Assembly: GCF_020536995.1 (NCBI RefSeq)
Contig: NC_068363.1
Span: 1,790,361 to 1,854,360 of the forward strand
Origin: Dreissena polymorpha
Taxonomy: Eukaryota; Mollusca; Bivalvia; Myida; Dreissenidae
Length of the DNA stretch: 64,000 nt
Direction: 5' to 3'
The notes below the pieces were generated by a model that saw only the letters and a list, made by a program, of their open reading frames with translations, was not told where the DNA came from and did no database searches. Numbering within the stretch: the first letter of the stretch is position 1; each line of letters opens with the position of its first letter. The position numbers and the translations under genes were made by a program. Shown here in pieces: positions 58,035-64,000 of the stretch.

Positions 58035-61000
58035 GTATTTGTTTTACACAGTTTAACTTAAAATTACATGTAATCAATTTATCGATATAACAATATAGTG
58101 TTATTTGTAACGTTTGCATATATATTCGATGTATTTTATAAAAATAGTTTAAGTTTATTTATATTAGTTTTAATCAGCTAAGACTCAAATGCATTTGTGT
58201 ATGGGTTGTAAAATCTGCTTACACCACACACTGTTTGAACATAAACACTAATCTTAGTTTACATTAAATATTCAAGCAGGAAAGATGTATGGCCAGGTAA
58301 AAAAAATCACGTTGAGTGCGCTTGTAACTAAATTTATAACCCACAAAATGAAATGAACTCCGCAAAAGATGTATTTGATACATTTGTGGTTATCGTTATC
58401 ACTCAATCAATATCAAAGGGATTGATCATTGGCAACATCAAACACCTTTGCCTTAGTCCAGGTGAAACATCAAAGGGTGTAAGGATTTCAGAATGTGGAT
58501 CACTTGGCTTGTAATGCATAGTTAGAAGCTGCATATGATGTTGACAAATTTATTTCGGGTATGCCATAATGCCTCATGATCTTTCAAATAGTGACCCGAT
58601 AGATAATGTCAAACGGATTGCGTCTATAAAATGTGGTAGGTTTTTAGTGTTCCGATCGATAATATCAAACGCATTGCGTTTATTAAAATGAAATGAGGTA
58701 GATTATTGATTGCCTTTTAACTGCGCGTTAAACAAGTATACGCAAAATTCCTATATTGTTTTGCCCGATGTTTCTATCAAGAACCATGCTTGTTCATTTG
58801 ATAGCTGTGAGGTAATGCTGAGATCTATACTTAGATTCAACAGGAAACGAACCTTAGGAGACAGGCGAAGCAGTTAAATTTCCCTGTAATGGCTCAGAGC
58901 CCCCGCCCTACCCGTCTGAGGAAGCTTCCTGATGACACATGACTGTTATTCCTTTGGGATCTTTTCCCTCCCATATGTATACGGGAAGTAACTGCATCAT
59001 CGAACATGTTCTTCTGGTTGATTTTTTTTTAAACGAGGGTACATTTTTACTACTTAAACTTGGTGATAGCTCGTCGGGTCTCAAGGTGATAGATCTCATG
59101 TTTACTTCAGCAGTAAAGTTTACTTTAATGTTACGCAGCTTCTATCTGACGAGCATCTTAAACTGGAGGACTATTCAGTATTGCACTGAAATGTTAAATA
59201 CGATAAGTCCTTGTGGTTGCAGACGAAACGTTTCATTAAGTTATTTTGTTATAGAAGTATCTATAAGTACTTTGCCCCCTTCCCCGGGTTGTTGCCAATT
59301 ACAAACACAGAGTCCAGATTTGATTTTAATTTTGGAATATAATAGATGGCAAAATATACATACCAATTATTACGAAAAACGATGTTCCTGTTTCAGAGAT
59401 ACATATTTTAAATTTCCAAAACTGTATATCAAATCTATAGATTGCATACACAAAAGTAATAAATGTCAGATAAGTATTCGAAGTATACACATAACTTGAT
59501 TTTCACCATTGTATCTTGAAAAAAAGGACATTATATGGGGTCAACGTTGATAGTAATATGTATCGATAAGATTTATTTGGTAGAACACTTTGTCAAATGT
59601 GAAAATATACAAACATCGTATATGGAAAGCATCTTTATTGTCATTGCATGAGGATGTATATCCTTCAGTTTTGGATATAAAAACAAACGAGCGTAACACG
59701 CATTTTATCATACCGTTGTAAATAACAAACACGATTTAACACATCAAATATTAACATAATCAAATCTATATTGAAAATCTAATCAACTAATCTAATTATT
59801 AATGATAGCAAACGGAAACGATAACTAAAATCATAACAGATCGCACACATTTTACATTACAAAGCTTGCAGCAAAACATTACATCTACACCTTGAAACTA
59901 TTACATTTCTATAAATTATGGGCTAATGAATACAACAAATTTATTGTCTTTAACGTGTGTAAATTTAAATAAGTGTGTGGCCGTTTTAACGTGATTTCTA
60001 CCCGATTAAGGCATTTGGATTGCTCGAAGCCTGATTTAAACACAATACAATAACATGTTTTACATGGGAAATATCTGAGACATGCGCTTTCAGAGATTCA
60101 TTCCATTATTTTGCTTTATTTGTTAGCATATCATATGATCAAAAGAATTAACAGTTTTGAACGTATGGGCATAATTAGAACAAATTTGTTAAAGATAAAT
60201 ATACGATCGTACACACCATATAATAAACCTCTGAATCTTAGTTTTTAGAGGAATATACGAGAGGCGCGAATATTATATTAACCCTTTATTATCACAATCA
60301 AAGACGCGAACTAGTAATTTCATCAATAGCTTTATGAAAGTAATTATTGAAGATAAGATCCTTGACAATAGTAAATAAAACTGCACCTTTTTGACAACGA
60401 TTCAAGATTATTTTTTTTTAACAATTTAGTTTAGTTTTCTCCACCACTTCTTATGAGTTTTTTTTCAGACCTATAACAGAGTTAACGATGCGTTTATTAT
60501 GACAGCTTTTAAAGATCCCCCATATACAAACTTCGATAGGAACAGCATCCGGAGACTTCGACATTCATTCGCGACGTTCACTTTCTCTTTCTTAACAAAC
60601 TGGTGGGTGTGTTTTGATGTCTGACTTGAGGCGGTTTCCTTATTGAACACCATTAACGTTCGCTCTATTTGAAATAGTTTATGAATGTCATTTTGAAGAA
60701 TCGGCTTCATTACCTGATTGATAAAGAACTTGACATAAAGTTAGTTGGTTTGCTGATAAAGCTTATCTAGTTTTTCCCCTATAAGAGATACCAGCCCAAT
60801 TCAAAGTTATCTTAACGTTGGCATATCAAGGCCAGCATTGTTATTTTGGCGTTGATGGCCAGTATTATCACGAATAATCTTGATAAACCGAAGGAAACCG
60901 AGTATCCTATAGCTTTGAAGACATTTTGAATACTCCTATACATTGATTTAGTGTTCTAAATTGAAACAACTACCCGTTCCACTTTATCACTAACCTGTGT

Positions 61001-61559
61001 ACGCATTATGCTAAAAATTAAGAATATCTATGTTGAATCATGTATATTATGATTGCACAAGATAGTGTTAAACAATAGGATTTGGTTTGAAGGCGGTACT
61101 TTCTAAACGTGTATACAGATTATGTTCAAATATAAACTGGGACCCTGTCGTATTTGAAGACGTTATTGTCGAACCTTATTTTTAAATCCATTGACCTATA
61201 TACGCAGTAAAATTAAACAGTAAAAACAAACTTAAAGGAGGATATCCAATGTTGATAAAATAAGCCCATTGGTTTAGGACGTATTGAGTGAATTTAGTTT
61301 ACGACGACCGATGGAAAACGAACGACGGGCCAAAGGCGCCCATTCCTCAGAAAAAAGAGATACAAAAATAATATATATTCGAAAGCATGTAAGAAAACGT
61401 TTGGGGTTTATTGATACATATATTTGTTTAAATATATTTTTGTTTAATTTCAACGAGGTAATCTAAAAAACACCTATGCTTCCGCCGAATTTTTCTTTAC
61501 CTCGAAGTAGTGACCTTGAGTTTAAGCAAGCGTGAGACCTAGTTACTTCTTTAAACCTG
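58035..61559. other. Non-coding AT-rich stretch with small unassigned frames
   Basis: No recognisable gene. Open frames at 58939-59499 (+) and 60471-60710 (-) show no known domain and no convincing splice context. The sequence is AT-rich with no strong repeats. Confidence 0.4.
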
Positions 61560-62075
61560 ACCCATATGTGTTTTCATGAACCAACTTGAATTAGAAAAGA
61601 CAATATAAAATATATGCACAGCTTATAAAGATAAACCATGTGACTTAAAGCGTGACCTGAACCTTGAGCCGGTGTGACAGACTGCCTTCTGTATTCATGA
61701 AAAAACTTGAATGAGTACAGAATATATACAATATATGCACAGCTTATAAAGATAATCCATGTGACTAAAAGCGTAACCTAAAACTTATCCCGGTATGACT
61801 GACTGCCTTCTGTATTGATGACAAAAACTTGAATGAGTATAGAATATATCAAATATATGCACAACGTATAAAGGAAAAACCATGTGACCTAAAGCGTGAT
61901 CTGGGATAGGGCCGGTGTGACTGGCTGCCTTCTGCATTTTTCTTGAAACAACGTGAATGCGTATAGAATATATACAATATATGCACAATTCATAGATGCT
62001 CGACCATGTGACTTTAAGCTTGACCTGACCATTGAGCCGGTGGGGCTGACTGCCTTCTGCTCATTTTCTAAGAAC
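61560..62075. repeat. Tandem repeat, four ~120-bp units
   Basis: Units share CCATGTGACTTAAAGCGTGACCT, GCCGGTGTGACTGACTGCCTTCTG, AACTTGAATGAGTA and ATATATACAATATATGCACA (starts near 61637, 61758, 61880 and 62004). Confidence 0.85.
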
Positions 62076-62454
62076 CTAATATTGTAGCCAGGTTTCCCAT
62101 AGGAATAGAAGATCAAAAGCGGATACCATAATAAAGGCTCGAATATATTACCTTTGCGTATATCCTAATCTTTAACCGGCATGACGGACTCATTCCTTTA
62201 ACAAACAGCCTAAATGACCTGAATATTGTTTTAAAAAATGAATAGTTATATCTTGTAAGTTGTATTATTTCTTAGAGTAATAAAGTTTCAAGATGAGTAT
62301 GCACATACATCATAAAATCGTCGTAAATTGCCGCAACAGTGTTAGACTTTGCTGACGAACTATGTTTAACTAAAGCAAACAATAACACCGGGTTATCGTC
62401 TGAAGATGAACGGTCTATATTAAACAGATTGTCTATCACTGATTAACGAACAAA

Positions 62455-62475
62455 ATGGCTGCAGCGGGAGTAGAG
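62455..62475 (+). CDS. Possible 7-codon first exon (MAAAGVE)
   Basis: ATGGCTGCAGCGGGAGTAGAG followed by GTGTTG, parallel to 58014-58034. Support is limited to this similarity and the acceptable start context (CAAAATGG). Confidence 0.2.
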
Positions 62476-63750
62476 GTGTTGTATGATTTTAATTTTTCGT
62501 TTTCACACGTGTATACGTAAAGATCTGAGGTATGTGACTAACCATTATGTCAACTTAAATTCTGACTGTTGATTGTATATAAGATGTGAACTTGTGTACA
62601 ATATATACATGTATATACCTTCACAGGTATACATATTTCATTTCATAAACCCATATGTGTTGAGTATGCAATAATATACATACGCATTATAATATATCTG
62701 TTAACGATAAATTCGTATTTTTTCTAGCAAATATGCAATTTGTGACTTATTGTGTACACTATGTTATACAATGCAATATTTAATTGGTAATTTTGCTTAG
62801 ACACTTAAACGCTGATGAATGGACACAAGTTGTCAGCCTGAACTATAATCTCACGTACTACATCTAATACAGATGGTTAAACATTGATGAAATATTCGGT
62901 TATGGATGTGAGACAATATTCAACAATATGAACAGTTCAAATGATTATCTTAGCTACTCCTGGCAATGTTTTGATAAAGCAACACGTTTGCCTTTGTGTT
63001 CATTATAATCTAACAAATACAATACTAATATACGCTTATCAACATAAGATTTGGTTTACCAAACTGTACAAAAAAAGCTTTATTTTCTTCCACTAATATA
63101 CGGGACATCAATGGAAACATCTTTCACAACTCTGTATAATACAACTGTCTTTATGTCCAACAGATAATACATATGTATTTCAAAAACGATAAAATGTAGA
63201 AAAACTACTCGAAAACTCAACCAGGCATAAAAGCGGTGTTTAATGTCGGCCTTATAGATGTCTAGTTCATTAGAAAAGAACGTTTCACAATAGAAAATTG
63301 AATAACCGAGTACTCTTGGAAAAACTATCGAACGGATAAGAAATAAATGTATGTCTACTGATTGATTGCAAATATATCACACACATTGGTCAAATATATT
63401 TAAACATGTTTTGGGTTACTTAATATCTAGTGCATATTAAGCAACTTTTCAACAGTATACATTACTATTGATATAAAATTTGAAATATAACATGGTGCGA
63501 TTAAAACTCTATAGACATTTTCCACGAGTAATCTGTCTATCTTCATTCTTAAATACGAACACTTGTAAAATATTATCAACGATACGCAATATGCCATACT
63601 TCTTCCATACTTTATATTAGTAAACATATTAGTGTAGTTGAATCAAATCTTAACATTACAAATAGGGCGCATATATTTATATATACACGCCACGAAAATG
63701 CAAATAAATGTACTCTTTTCAAATCATCAATCATTTCCCGTCCAAATGTA
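62476..63750. other. Non-coding AT-rich stretch
   Basis: No gene, RNA or clear repeat is recognised. Confidence 0.4.
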
Positions 63751-63763
63751 AAACAGTTACGGT

Positions 63764-64000
63764 TAAAGCTGGGTTCCCACTGCCGATCAGATCAACTCGA
63801 TCAAGCCCGGCCAAGCGGTCGGGTACTGGTCTGATTCGGTCGGCATGAGTGGTCGGGGGCGGTCGGGTAGGTCGGCATTGGTCGGGCTTCCTACCCGATA
63901 TTTTTTGACATGTCAAAAATATCGAGTAGCGGTCGAGTAGGAAATGGATCGAGAAGCGCACGGGAAGTGGTCGTGTATTAGTCGAGTAGAAGATCGAGTT
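63764..64000. mobile_element. Partial element rich in GGTCGGG, cut by the window edge
   Basis: Starts AAGCTGGGTTCCCACTGCCGATCAG, a TIR-like sequence, and continues with many GGTCGGGTA/GGTCGAGTAG units. A hairpin at 63891-63929 (CTACCCGATATTTTT, TGACATGTCA, AAAAATATCGAGTAG) lies near its middle. It is far more GC-rich than its surroundings. The other end is beyond the window. Confidence 0.55.

Noticed and set aside
58908-59099. Minus-strand 63-codon frame near a possible acceptor
   Set aside because: No family is recognised and the composition looks non-coding.

Overview
The window is eukaryotic: genes have GT-AG introns, spacing is wide, the DNA is AT-rich, and it is packed with transposon remains. 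The gene content (GIMAP/AIG1-type GTPases, a thymus-type S28 serine protease, RAB5IF) and the style of repeats (tRNA-derived SINEs, many hairpin MITEs, long tandem repeats carrying GTCCGTCC-type and AAGGTCA motifs) suggest a bivalve mollusc, most likely a heterodont such as a dreissenid or clam. The organism call is an inference from memory of repeat types, not a search.

Layout. 1-1.5 kb: last exon of a large GTPase with a Cys-rich domain. 1.7-6.2 kb: broken tyrosine-recombinase retrotransposon (Ngaro/DIRS type). 8.4-9.4 kb: LINE fragment on the minus strand. 9.9-24.5 kb: the host gene RAB5IF (+), four coding exons predicting 130 aa. Its ~10 kb first intron holds a nearly intact pogo/Tigger-like DNA transposon with TIRs and TA duplications, a LINE ending in (TGTC)n, a decayed zinc-finger transposon gene and SINEs. 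Introns 2 and 3 hold a TTAA-flanked TIR element containing a tRNA-Ser-like sequence, a hairpin MITE and tandem repeats. 25.4-30.0 kb: intergenic repeats, including a TTAA-flanked tRNA-bearing element and a striking array of short palindromes at ~31 bp spacing. 30.2-42.5 kb: a complete ten-exon thymus-specific serine protease (PRSS16-like, family S28, about 502 aa), with a perfect palindrome of two M-box-type E-boxes just upstream of the start codon. 43.4-44.9 kb: non-autonomous hAT-like element with an 8-bp target duplication. 48.7-50.3 kb: GIMAP-like GTPase, two visible coding exons. 55.1-57.6 kb: second LINE, ending in a 250-bp (ATCT)n tract. 58-64 kb: mostly non-coding, with a four-copy ~120-bp tandem repeat and a partial palindromic element running off the end.

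How the genes relate. RAB5IF (ER membrane insertase partner) and the PRSS16-like protease (endosomal/lysosomal peptidase) are probably unrelated neighbours. The two GTPase genes belong to related P-loop families that are expanded in bivalves and often linked to immunity. The most unusual material is in the repeats: TIR elements carrying tRNA-like modules, the helically phased palindrome array, and nuclear-receptor-type half sites repeated across several tandem families.
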